Shown in pieces: positions 1 through 7,469 of a stretch of DNA of 64,000 bases. The position numbers and the translations under genes were made by a program. The stretch is from Curtobacterium flaccumfaciens. Its GTDB lineage: Bacteria > Actinomycetota > Actinomycetes > Actinomycetales > Microbacteriaceae. The stretch covers positions 186,001-250,000 of the forward strand of contig NZ_SNVW01000002.1 of assembly GCF_004361695.1 (NCBI RefSeq), read 5' to 3'. The notes beneath the pieces were generated by a model, which was not told the DNA's origin, searched no databases, and was given only the letters and a program-made list of their open reading frames with translations. Every line of letters starts with the position of its first letter. The first letter of the stretch is position 1.

Positions 1-966
1 CATGTAGGTGATGTGCCCGTTCTCGTAGAGCGACTGCGCGACGCTCATCGTCTGGCGGGCGGAGAACCGGAGCTTGCGGGCGGCCTCCTGCTGGAGGGTC
101 GACGTGGTGAACGGTGCGGCCGGGCGACGGGTGTACGGCTTCGAGTCGACGCTGCGGACGGTGGCGTCACCTGCACGCTCGAGCACGGCGGTCAGCGCTG
201 CGGCGGCGGCCTCGTCGAGGCGGACGATGTCGCCCTTCAGCGCACCGCGGTCGTCGAAGTCGCGGCCGGAGGCGACCCGGGTGCCGTGGATGCGTGCGAG
301 CCGAGCGGTGAAGGCGGTGTCGCCCTGCTTCTCGAAGCGCGCGCTGAGGTCCCAGTAGTTGGCGGAGACGAACGCCAGGCGCTCGCGCTCACGGTCGACC
401 ACGAGACGGGTGGCGGCGGACTGCACGCGGCCGGCGGAGAGACCGGGGCCGATCTTCCGCCAGAGCACCGGCGAGACCTCGTACCCGTAGAGACGGTCGA
501 GGATGCGGCGGGTCTCCTGCGCGTCGACCAGGGCGGTGTCGAGCTCACGGGTGGCCTCCTGCGCGCGCTGGATCGCCTCCTTCGTGATCTCGTGGAAGAC
601 CATGCGCTTCACCGGCACCTTGGGCTTCAGCACCTGGAGGAGGTGCCACGCGATGGCCTCGCCCTCGCGGTCCTCATCAGTTGCGAGGTAGAGCTCGTCG
701 GCGTCCTTCAGTGCCCGCTTGAGCTCGGAGACCGTCTTCTTCTTCGCGTCGGAGACGACGTAGTACGGCTCGAAGCCGTTGTCGACGTCGACCGAGAACT
801 TGCCGAGGGAGCCCTTCTTGAGCTCCGCGGGCAGGTTCTTGGGCTCGACGAGGTCGCGGATGTGTCCGACGGACGCCTGGACCTCGTATCCGTCCCCGAG
901 GTATTGCGCGATCGTCTTCGCCTTCGCGGGGCTCTCGACGATGACGAGCTTCTTCGTGCCTGGCAC
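1..966 (-). CDS. topA: DNA topoisomerase I, N-terminal part (cut by window start)
   Basis: Type IA topoisomerase that relaxes negative supercoils. The 322 codons present start with the TOPRIM domain ([20 protein letters not shown] at residues 4-23), carry the acidic TOPRIM motif [15 protein letters not shown], and end exactly at the active-site motif ITYM. The catalytic tyrosine (Tyr321, codon 4-6) is the second-last codon visible, so the rest of the enzyme lies outside the window. I chose the GTG at 966-964 because AAGGAG lies 4 nt upstream and family members begin with this sequence. Oddity: the reading frame is open upstream, so the preceding TadE-like frame runs into topA without a stop. 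A TATGGT box about 80-90 nt upstream could be the topA promoter. Confidence 0.95.
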   Translation of the reverse strand, partial: MPGTKKLVIVESPAKAKTIAQYLGDGYEVQASVGHIRDLVEPKNLPAELKKGSLGKFSVDVDNGFEPYYVVSDAKKKTVSELKRALKDADELYLATDEDREGEAIAWHLLQVLKPKVPVKRMVFHEITKEAIQRAQEATRELDTALVDAQETRRILDRLYGYEVSPVLWRKIGPGLSAGRVQSAATRLVVDRERERLAFVSANYWDLSARFEKQGDTAFTARLARIHGTRVASGRDFDDRGALKGDIVRLDEAAAAALTAVLERAGDATVRSVDSKPYTRRPAAPFTTSTLQQEAARKLRFSARQTMSVAQSLYENGHITYM

Positions 967-1476
967 GTGTCTCCTTGATCGATGGTGCGCGTCGGCCCTG
1001 GACGACGAACGCGTCCGGGTCGACCGGGGCACCGGTGACCGGGGGCCGACAGGCACACCATACACATAGTGTTCGGGCTGGTCGTCCGCCGGACCGGCGA
1101 CCGCGACTGCGCCCACGGCGAACGGTCCGCCGTCGACGACGACGCCGACACGGGCGCTCGCAGCGGCGGTCGAACAGGCCTCGACGGCGGCGCCGTTGGC
1201 ATGGGCGACGGTCTCGGCGAGCTGGCACGGATCCCCCGGGACGAGGCCCACGAGCGCGGACGCCGCGGCGAGCGCCGATGCGTCCGCCGCGGCCTGTGCG
1301 CGGACCGTCCCGACGCGGACGCCGGCGCCGGCGAGCGCGGCGGACACGGCCACGAGCGCGACCGCGACGACGGCCGTGACGAGCAGCGTGGCCGACCCCC
1401 GGTCCCCCGCCGTCCCCTCCGGCACAGTCCGGTCCGGCACAGTCCGGTCCGGCACCCTCCGGTCCACCACGCTCAC
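967..1476 (-). CDS. TadE-like minor pilin (Rv3654c-type), frame open into topA
   Basis: Small pilin-like protein at the end of the tad cluster. The start is a GTG at 1476 that overlaps the upstream tadE stop as GTGA, implying translational coupling. After a short Arg/Pro-rich stretch comes [25 protein letters not shown], a typical class III prepilin-like hydrophobic segment, followed by an Ala-rich helix. The recognisable homology ends near [11 protein letters not shown] find no stop codon in this frame before the topA start at 966: about 40 further codons (poor in pattern, Arg/Ser-rich) are open and in phase with topA. The coordinates given run to the topA start; the functional C-terminus is unknown. 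A lost stop codon or a sequencing error is possible. Confidence 0.7.
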
Positions 1477-1841
1477 CGGCCGCCCTCGGCAGCGCACGCC
1501 GTCGCACGCAACGGCACGGCCGCGAACGGTCCGGCCCCACCCCGCGACGCCTCGACGCACACGACGTCTCCCCCGCGCTGCACGGTGACGGACGCCCCCG
1601 GCGCGATCCGCTCCACGGCTGCTCGTCCACCGCCGTCGTCACCCCGCCCGATCGACCGTGCGGCCGTCGCGGCGGCCAGTTGCAGCCGACCCACCCCGTC
1701 GACGACGACGACCGCGGCGACGAGCGACGTCAGCACCAGGGCGACGACCGGGAGCACGACCGCGAACTCGACGGTCACCGTGCCGCGCTCCCCGGCCGCC
1801 GTGTCACGCCCGTGCCGGCGCCGGTCAGAGGGAGAGCGCAC
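1473..1841 (-). CDS. TadE family pilus assembly protein
   Basis: 122-residue TadE-like pseudopilin. Residues 19-45 ([24 protein letters not shown] and on) show the TadE pattern: a small residue followed by [10 protein letters not shown], with Glu at position +5 of the hydrophobic segment, as in Flp/TadE prepilins. The remainder is a short extracytoplasmic domain with two cysteines (VVCVEA and ATACAAE). The GTG start overlaps the DUF4244 gene by 17 nt, and the stop overlaps the next gene as GTGA, so this is part of one operon with the CpaF and TadB/C genes. The prepilin peptidase needed for processing is not encoded nearby. Confidence 0.85.
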   Translation of the reverse strand: MRSPSDRRRHGRDTAAGERGTVTVEFAVVLPVVALVLTSLVAAVVVVDGVGRLQLAAATAARSIGRGDDGGGRAAVERIAPGASVTVQRGGDVVCVEASRGGAGPFAAVPLRATACAAEGGR

Positions 1842-2088
1842 CGCGGACGAGTTCGGTGAGGATGCCCTGCACCTCGCCGGAGCGCATCACCGCGACGAGC
1901 ACCCCGGCGAAGGCCACCGCGGCGAGGATCACGACGGCGTACTCCGCGGTGGCCGAACCGCGGTCGTCACGGAGTCGGCGCCGGAGTCCGGCACCGACGC
2001 CGGTTCGGATGCGAGAGCGGGAGCGAGCGCGAGCGCGGGTGCGGGCGCGGTGCGGGGTGGATGTCGTGCTGGTCGGTGTGTCGGTCAT
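1825..2088 (-). CDS. Flp-like pilin subunit, DUF4244 family
   Basis: 87-residue protein and the probable main pilin of this Tad locus. It has a long Arg/Thr-rich leader (residues 1-43), then RGSATAEYAVVILAAVAFAGVL, the Flp prepilin signature with a G/S cleavage site, Glu at +5 and Tyr at +6, followed by one membrane/assembly helix and a short tail. A good ribosome binding site (AGGAAGGA) precedes the ATG by about 6 nt. The gene sits directly between the TadB/C gene (82 nt gap) and tadE. The leader is unusually basic and long compared with classical Flp (about 15-20 residues); DUF4244 members in actinobacteria share this feature. Confidence 0.85.
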   Translation of the reverse strand: MTDTPTSTTSTPHRARTRARARSRSRIRTGVGAGLRRRLRDDRGSATAEYAVVILAAVAFAGVLVAVMRSGEVQGILTELVRGALSL

Positions 2089-2170
2089 GGTCCGTCCTTC
2101 CTGAAGGGGTGTCCCCAGCCTCGCGTCCGGCGCCGGCCGAGCCGCCCGGTCGCGGCGATCTGTGGACGGT

Positions 2171-3133
2171 TCACGTGCCGGCGACGACGGTGGAGGAGAG
2201 GACGCCGACCACCACGGGCACGACCCCCACGAGGACGAAGGCCGGCAGCACGCAGACCCCGAGCGGCAGCACGAGCCGGACCGCCAGGCGTTCGGCGGCC
2301 GCGAGGCCCGCGGCGGCAGCGTCGTCACGGACGTCCTCGGCGGCGGCACGCAGCAGCGTGGCGGCGGGCACCCCGGCGCGCTGGGCGAGCTGGAGGACCT
2401 CACGCAGGCGATCGCCCTCGGCGTCCTGCGCTCCGCGGGCAGCGGGTGCCACGACCCCGTCGAACGCCTCCCGCACGGCTGCACCGCTCGTCGCCCACGA
2501 CCCACCGCCGGACACCGCGACGGCCCACGCGTCGAGCAGCACGCCGGGCACGTGCCCGTCCGGGGTGGCCGCACGGACGAGTCGAGCCGTCCACGTCCGG
2601 CCGGCACCGACCAGGGCGGCGGCCACGGCACAGCAGGTCCACCCGACCGGCGTGGTGAGGAGCACCTCGACGGCACCCGCGCCCCAGGTCGAGCCGAGGG
2701 CGAGCCCGAGGGCCGGCAGAGCGAGGACGACCCGGGCGCTGGCCCGCGGCCCGGCGAGCGCCACCCGCACCGCCCGGTCCGAGGCGGCCGATCGGCGGAG
2801 CGCCCCGGCGAGCGCCCGGAGCGCGACCGCGGCGGGTGCGCCGGTGTGCGACGCGACGCGGAGCACGGCGGCGACGTCCTGCCAGGCGGGCTCGTCACCC
2901 CCGGGGAGCCCGCCGACCAGTTCCCAGGCGCGTGGCGGCGGCACGCCGGCGCCGACCAGGGTCGCGACGCGGTCCAGCGTCCGGGCGGCCGCCGCGGCGC
3001 CGTCGGCAGCCTGCAGCCGGGGGCGACCGCGACCAGGCCGCCCCTGCCCGCCGCCCGGCCGCCCCTGCTCACCGCCCGGGCGGGCCGCGCCCCGGCGAGC
3101 CGAGGGGCGCGGTGGAGCCGGCCGCCCCGTCAC
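2171..3133 (-). CDS. TadB/TadC-like pilus membrane protein with two halves
   Basis: 320-residue type II secretion F-like membrane platform protein. It starts at a GTG that overlaps the cpaF stop as GTGA. Two related halves are visible. The first has the helix RTLDRVATLVGAGVPPPRAW, then a transmembrane segment around ARVVLALPALGLALG. The second repeats the pattern with LREVLQLAQRAGVPAATLLRA and ends in a hydrophobic stretch (LVLPLGVCVLPAFVLVGVVPVV). In many actinobacteria TadB and TadC are separate proteins; here a single short polypeptide seems to carry both. The Pro/Gly/Arg-rich N-terminus (about residues 1-45) is low complexity. Confidence 0.8.
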   Translation of the reverse strand: MTGRPAPPRPSARRGAARPGGEQGRPGGGQGRPGRGRPRLQAADGAAAAARTLDRVATLVGAGVPPPRAWELVGGLPGGDEPAWQDVAAVLRVASHTGAPAAVALRALAGALRRSAASDRAVRVALAGPRASARVVLALPALGLALGSTWGAGAVEVLLTTPVGWTCCAVAAALVGAGRTWTARLVRAATPDGHVPGVLLDAWAVAVSGGGSWATSGAAVREAFDGVVAPAARGAQDAEGDRLREVLQLAQRAGVPAATLLRAAAEDVRDDAAAAGLAAAERLAVRLVLPLGVCVLPAFVLVGVVPVVVGVLSSTVVAGT

Positions 3134-4128
3134 CGCAGCCGGTCCACCGGGCGCACCTCGAGCCTCCCGTCCGCCCCGACGCGGAACGTGCCCACACCGC
3201 TCAGCCGTCGTCGCCCACCGCGCCGCTCCACGTGCAGGACCGAGTGGAAGGCGCTGACCGCCTGGCGGGCGAGCGCCTCGGGCCCGAGTCCGGCGAGCGC
3301 GCCGAGTGCCTCGAGCCGTGCCGCCACGTCGTCGAGGCCGTTCGCGTGCACGGTGCCGGCGCCGCCGTCGTGGCCGGTGTTGAGCGCCGAGAGGAGCTCG
3401 CGGACCTCCGCTCCCCGGCACTCCCCCACGACGATCCGGTCCGGACGCATCCGCAGGGCCTCACGGACGAGGCGGTCGAGGCCGAGCGCGCCGGCCCCCT
3501 CGGCGTTCGCCTGTCGGGCTTCGAGCGAGACGACGTGCGGGTGGTCGATCCGGAGTTCGGCGAGGTCCTCGACGGTGACGATCCGTTCGGTGCGCGGGAC
3601 CGCACCGAGCATCGCGGCGAGCAGCGTCGTCTTCCCGCTGCCGGTGGCCCCGGTGACGAGGACGTTCCGGCGTTCGTCGACGACCCGTTGGACGACCGAC
3701 CGCGGCACCCGCGCGAACGCGCCGAGCCGCTCCAGCGCGGCGAGGGTCGGGAGCTCCGGGCGCGGCAGCCGGATCGACACGGCGGTACCGCTGACCGAGA
3801 CCGGAGCGAGCACGACGTGCACCCGGATCCCGTCGCCGTGCCGGACGTCGGCGCAGGGTGTGGTCTCGTCGACGTGCCGACCGCCCCGGGCGACGAGTTC
3901 GGTCGCCAGGTCGCGCACGCGGCGTTCGGGAAGGTCCGGCGGGACGCGTTCGAGCCCGCGCCCGCGGTCGACCCAGGTGCCGTGTCCACCGAGGACGAGG
4001 ACGTCGGTGACGGTCGCGTCGCCGACGAGGGCGGCGAGTTCCTCGAAGTCGGCTGCGGCCAGCTCGCGCCGGCGGGCGGGGTGGGGTGTGCCGGGCAGGA
4101 AGGGCGTGTCAGCACGGTGTCGGCGCAT
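3130..4128 (-). CDS. CpaF/TadA-type pilus assembly ATPase
   Basis: Secretion ATPase that drives Flp pilus assembly. 332 residues from the ATG at 4128. Visible motifs: Walker A GATGSGKT (residues 160-167), the Asp-box region VEDLAELRI, Walker B RIVVGECRGAE, and the His-box region GHDGGAGTVHANG. It is shorter than typical CpaF (400-500 residues) because the N-terminal region is reduced. An upstream in-frame extension of 40 codons is open, but it has no family similarity and lacks a ribosome binding site. First gene of the tad operon. No cpaE/ssd gene lies upstream, unlike in the mycobacterial locus. Confidence 0.88.
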   Translation of the reverse strand: MRRHRADTPFLPGTPHPARRRELAAADFEELAALVGDATVTDVLVLGGHGTWVDRGRGLERVPPDLPERRVRDLATELVARGGRHVDETTPCADVRHGDGIRVHVVLAPVSVSGTAVSIRLPRPELPTLAALERLGAFARVPRSVVQRVVDERRNVLVTGATGSGKTTLLAAMLGAVPRTERIVTVEDLAELRIDHPHVVSLEARQANAEGAGALGLDRLVREALRMRPDRIVVGECRGAEVRELLSALNTGHDGGAGTVHANGLDDVAARLEALGALAGLGPEALARQAVSAFHSVLHVERRGGRRRLSGVGTFRVGADGRLEVRPVDRLR

Positions 4129-4767
4129 GCCCCAGAACGTACGAGGGGACGACGGGCGAACGGCGACGGTGGCGGTCTCGGTGGAGAAGCGACCAGACCC
4201 CACAGCAGTGAACAGATTTGTACCCCGAAGCAGATTGCCGTACCCCACTCGGTGTCACCGGGTCGGGTGCGCTCCCGCCACCCCGAACGGTGTCCCCACA
4301 GGGTTGCCGACGACAACAGAACGCGGTGCAACCGACGACGAGGTCGATGCAAGAGCATGGACAGGTCTGTCCACGCTTCCGCTTGTCCATGCGGATCGGG
4401 CACGCACGGAGGCCTCGGGGGCCGACTGTTCGAGCGGTACGCGTCCCGGAAAACAGAAGAGGCGGCACCGGTTGGGGGGAACAGGTGCCGCCTGGACATC
4501 GGTGGATTGGGGGGAATCCGAACCGTTGCCGCCGGAAACGAGTCCAGCGAGAACTACTGTACCCCATGAACCGCCCCACCGGGCAACCCCCGATCCGACT
4601 TCCGGGCGCGCCGGGCCCGCTCGGCGCACGACGCCGCCGATGCACGATGCGCGATGAACCGCCGGCCGCGCTCGGCCACACCACACGCGCCCCGGAGCGA
4701 GCCCGACTCCGACCGAGGGGTAGTCTCCGACTGCACCACCCGGCCGCAACGACGCGAAAGGACATCG
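4129..4767. other. Intergenic region between the divergent tad cluster and acs
   Basis: A 639-base gap with no convincing gene on either strand. It contains an inverted repeat gcatggaca/tgtccatgc (4355-4363 and 4384-4392), a strong hairpin (4460-4493), and two short palindromes built around six G residues (GTTGGGGGGAAC at 4471-4482 and GGATTGGGGGGAATCC near 4504-4518). The sequence gtacccc occurs three times (about 4219, 4241 and 4558). The region should hold the divergent promoters of cpaF and acs; I cannot place them with confidence. Confidence 0.6.
4460..4493. repeat. Perfect 10-bp stem hairpin with G-rich loop
   Basis: aggcggcacc (4460-4469) pairs with ggtgccgcct (4484-4493) around a 14-nt loop that itself contains GTTGGGGGGAAC. 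No T-tract follows, so a simple terminator is unlikely. It may be a leader structure of acs or an operator. Confidence 0.6.
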
Positions 4768-6723
4768 ATGTCCACTCCGACCCAGACCGATCCCCGCCAC
4801 GACGACGATGCCGCGACCTTCCCGCCACCCCCGGAGTTCGTCGCCGACGCGGTCGCGCACGAGGACCTGCACGAAGCAGCCGCCGCCGACCGTGAGGCGT
4901 TCTGGGCCGAGCAGTCCCGCACCCTGCTGGACTGGCGCACCCCCTTCACGCAGACCCTCGACTGGTCGGGCGCACCGTTCGCGAAGTGGTTCGCCGACGG
5001 CACGCTCAACGTCGCCGAGAACTGCCTCGACCGGCACGTCCGCGCCGGCAACGGGGACCGGGTCGCGATCCACTTCGAGGGTGCCCCCGGCGACACCCGC
5101 CGGATCACGTACGCCGAGCTCACCGCCGAGGTGCAGCGCGCCGCGAACATGCTCACCGACCTCGGTGTCGGGCGCGGCGACCGCGTCGTCGTCTACCTCC
5201 CCCTCATCCCCGAGGCGGTCGTCACGATGCTCGCCGTCGCCCGCATCGGCGCCGTGCACTCGGTCGTCTTCGGCGGCTTCAGCGCGGAGAGCCTGCGGGC
5301 CCGCATCGAGGACGCCGGCGCGAAGCTCGTCGTGACCGCGGACGGTGGCTGGCGCCGCGGAGCGGTGTCGGCGCTCAAGCCCGCGGTCGACGAAGCGCTC
5401 GAGGGCGAGGGCACCGACAGCGTCGAGCACGTGCTGGTCGTCAAGCGCGGCGGGAACGAGATCGCCTGGAACGACCGCGACCTGTGGTGGCACGACGAAC
5501 TCGCGAAGGCCGCCCCGGACCACGCCGCCGAGGCGTTCCCGGCCGAGAACCCGCTCTTCATCCTCTACACGTCGGGGACCACCGGGAAGCCGAAGGGCAT
5601 CGTGCACACCTCCGGCGGGTACCTGACGCAGGCCGCGTACACGCACAAGAACGTGTTCGACATGCACCCGGAGAAGGACGTCTACTGGTGCACCGCCGAC
5701 ATCGGGTGGATCACCGGCCACTCGTACGTCGTCTACGGCCCGCTCGCGAACGGCGTCACGCAGGTCCTCTACGAGGGCACCCCGGACGAGCCGAAGCCCG
5801 GCCGCTGGTGGGACCTCGTCGACGCGTACGGCGTGACGGTCCTCTACACGGCGCCGACCGCGGTGCGCGCGGCCATGAAGGCCGGCCGCGAGATCCCCGA
5901 GGCCCGCAGCCTCGAGACCCTCCGCCTGCTCGGCAGCGTCGGTGAACCGATCAACCCCGAGGCGTGGAACTGGTACCGCCAGGTGATCGGGCACGACCGG
6001 ACCCCGATCGTCGACACGTGGTGGCAGACCGAGACGGGCGCGATCATGATCTCCGCCCTGCCCGGCGTCACGAAGCTCAAGCCCGGCGCCGCGCAGACGC
6101 CGCTGCCCGGCATCGTCGCCGAGATCGTCGACGACGACGGCAACCGCGCCGACCCGGGCGAGAGCGGCTACCTCACGATCACGGAGCCCTGGCCGTCGAT
6201 GGCGCGCGGCATCTGGAACGACCCGGACCGCTTCGTCGAGACGTACTGGTCGCGGTTCCCCGGCCGGTACTTCGCGGGCGACGGCGCTCGGCTCGACGGC
6301 CAGGGCGACATCTGGATCCAGGGCCGCGTCGACGACGTCATGAACGTCTCCGGGCACCGCCTGTCGACGGCCGAGATCGAGTCCGCCCTGGTCGGGCACG
6401 AGGGCGTGGCCGAGGCCGCCGTCGTCGGTGCCGCCGACGAGACGACCGGACAGGCGGTCGTCGCCTACGTCATCCTCACCGCCGAGGCCGCCGCCGACGT
6501 CGACCGGGAAGCCGCGGCGACGGAGCTCCGCAACTGGGTGGGCAAGCGCATCGGCGCGATCGCGAAGCCCCGGCAGGTGGTGATCGTGCCCGACCTGCCG
6601 AAGACGCGCTCCGGCAAGATCATGCGGCGTCTCCTCCGCGACGCGGCCGAGGGCCGCCGCATCGGTGACACGACGACGCTGGCCGACCCGACGATCATGG
6701 CGACCATCGCGGAACTCATGTGA
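4768..6723 (+). CDS. acs: Acetyl-CoA synthetase (AMP-forming)
   Basis: Converts acetate, ATP and CoA to acetyl-CoA through acetyl-AMP. 651 residues, the usual length. Motifs: the ATP/AMP loop YTSGTTGKPKGIVHTSGG, the A5 region DTWWQTETGAIMISALPG, the hinge and A8 region around GRVDDVMNVSGHRLSTAEIE, and the C-terminal KTRSGKIMRR. Lys617 there is the conserved residue whose acetylation switches Acs off in other bacteria. The ATG at 4768 is preferred over an upstream in-frame ATG because AAAGGA precedes it and the N-terminus matches the family. A bidirectional hairpin follows. Its AckA-Pta counterpart is encoded at 36225-39580. Confidence 0.97.
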   Translation: MSTPTQTDPRHDDDAATFPPPPEFVADAVAHEDLHEAAAADREAFWAEQSRTLLDWRTPFTQTLDWSGAPFAKWFADGTLNVAENCLDRHVRAGNGDRVAIHFEGAPGDTRRITYAELTAEVQRAANMLTDLGVGRGDRVVVYLPLIPEAVVTMLAVARIGAVHSVVFGGFSAESLRARIEDAGAKLVVTADGGWRRGAVSALKPAVDEALEGEGTDSVEHVLVVKRGGNEIAWNDRDLWWHDELAKAAPDHAAEAFPAENPLFILYTSGTTGKPKGIVHTSGGYLTQAAYTHKNVFDMHPEKDVYWCTADIGWITGHSYVVYGPLANGVTQVLYEGTPDEPKPGRWWDLVDAYGVTVLYTAPTAVRAAMKAGREIPEARSLETLRLLGSVGEPINPEAWNWYRQVIGHDRTPIVDTWWQTETGAIMISALPGVTKLKPGAAQTPLPGIVAEIVDDDGNRADPGESGYLTITEPWPSMARGIWNDPDRFVETYWSRFPGRYFAGDGARLDGQGDIWIQGRVDDVMNVSGHRLSTAEIESALVGHEGVAEAAVVGAADETTGQAVVAYVILTAEAAADVDREAAATELRNWVGKRIGAIAKPRQVVIVPDLPKTRSGKIMRRLLRDAAEGRRIGDTTTLADPTIMATIAELM

Positions 6724-6734
6724 GTCCGCACACG

Positions 6735-6777
6735 TGAGCCGCGCCTCCAGTCCGGATCCGACTGGAGGCGCGGCTCA
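6735..6777. terminator. Bidirectional hairpin terminator (GGAGGCGCG family)
   Basis: A 17-bp perfect stem (tgagccgcgcctccagt/actggaggcgcggctca) with a 9-nt loop sits between the convergent acs (ends 6723) and ridA (ends 6803). It shares the core ggaggcgcg with six other gene-end hairpins in the window. There is no long T-tract, as is common in high-GC actinobacteria. Confidence 0.8.
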
Positions 6778-6802
6778 GGTGACGTGCGCTGCTGACGGTC
6801 CG

Positions 6803-7264
6803 TCAGTCGGTGAGTTCCACCACCAGCTCGACCTCCACCGGCGCGTCCAGCGGCAGGACCGCGACGCCCACCGCGCTCCGCGCGTGGACGCCGGCGTCGC
6901 CGAAGACCTCGCCGACCAGGGTCGAGGCGCCGTTGGCGACTCCGGGCTGGCCCGTGAAGGACGGTTCCGACGCGACGAACACCGTGACCTTGACGACCCG
7001 GGCGACACGGTCGAGCGAGCCGGCGACCGACTCGACGGCGGCGAGGGCGTTGAGCGCTGCCACGCGCGCCTGCGCGGTGGCGGTCTCGGCGTCGACCGAA
7101 GCCCCGACCTTGCCGGTGACGGGCAGTGCGCCGTCGACGAACGGCAGCTGGCCGGCGGTGTAGACGTACCGGCCGGTGACGACCGCGGGGACGTACGCCG
7201 CAACGGGTGCGGCGACCGGCGGGAGCGTCAGGCCGAGCTCGGCGAGGCGGTCCGCGACGCTCAT
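6803..7264 (-). CDS. RidA family protein (reactive enamine/imine deaminase family)
   Basis: 153-residue member of the YjgF/YER057c/UK114 family. RidA proteins hydrolyse reactive enamines and imines released by PLP enzymes, but subfamilies differ and this one could have another substrate. The family core is visible: TGRYVYTAGQLPFVDGALP, then AETATAQARVAALNALAAVE, the VVKVTVFVAS strand, and the C-terminal ARSAVGVAVLPLDAPVEVELVVEL. The ATG overlaps the stop of the DUF4177 gene as ATGA, so the two are co-translated. In M. tuberculosis I recall the same pair as Rv3678c/Rv3678A next to ponA2. Confidence 0.85.
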   Translation of the reverse strand: MSVADRLAELGLTLPPVAAPVAAYVPAVVTGRYVYTAGQLPFVDGALPVTGKVGASVDAETATAQARVAALNALAAVESVAGSLDRVARVVKVTVFVASEPSFTGQPGVANGASTLVGEVFGDAGVHARSAVGVAVLPLDAPVEVELVVELTD

Positions 7265-7419
7265 GCGTCGGCCTTCGGGCGCTTCAGGTACGCGACGAGA
7301 CCGCCCTCGGGACCGGTGACGATCTGGACCAGCTCCCAGCCCTCGTCCCCGTAGTTGTTGAGGATCGCGGTGGTGTTGTGGATCATCAGGGGCGTGGTGA
7401 AGTACTCCCAGCGAGTCAT
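7261..7419 (-). CDS. Small DUF4177-type protein
   Basis: A 52-residue protein beginning MTRWEYFTTPLMIHN, with the GDEGWELVQIV core typical of DUF4177 and ending LVAYLKRPKADA. Function unknown. AAGGAA lies 6 nt before the ATG. The stop overlaps the ridA start. Its promoter must lie in the 50-base gap shared with divergent ponA. The conserved pairing with RidA suggests a shared role, but the sequence gives no direct hint. Confidence 0.8.
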   Translation of the reverse strand: MTRWEYFTTPLMIHNTTAILNNYGDEGWELVQIVTGPEGGLVAYLKRPKADA

Positions 7420-7456
7420 GCGGTTCCTTGCCAGCCTTTCAGTCGGGGGTGTCGTT

Positions 7457-7462
7457 TAGGCT
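7457..7462 (+). promoter_or_regulatory. -10 box TAGGCT of ponA (leaderless start)
   Basis: TAGGCT ends 7 nt before the ATG at 7470, so transcription should begin at or beside the start codon. There is no Shine-Dalgarno sequence in front of that ATG. No good -35 hexamer is seen at 17 bp. Confidence 0.6.
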
Positions 7463-7469
7463 GCATCCT

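Noticed and set aside
677..1642. A 321-codon minus-strand frame over the TadE-like gene
   Set aside because: Arg-rich, no recognisable domain, and out of phase with the pilin and topA frames that do show family motifs.
4500..4530. tRNA-like T-arm (ggaatccgaacc)
   Set aside because: No acceptor or anticodon stem can be built around it.
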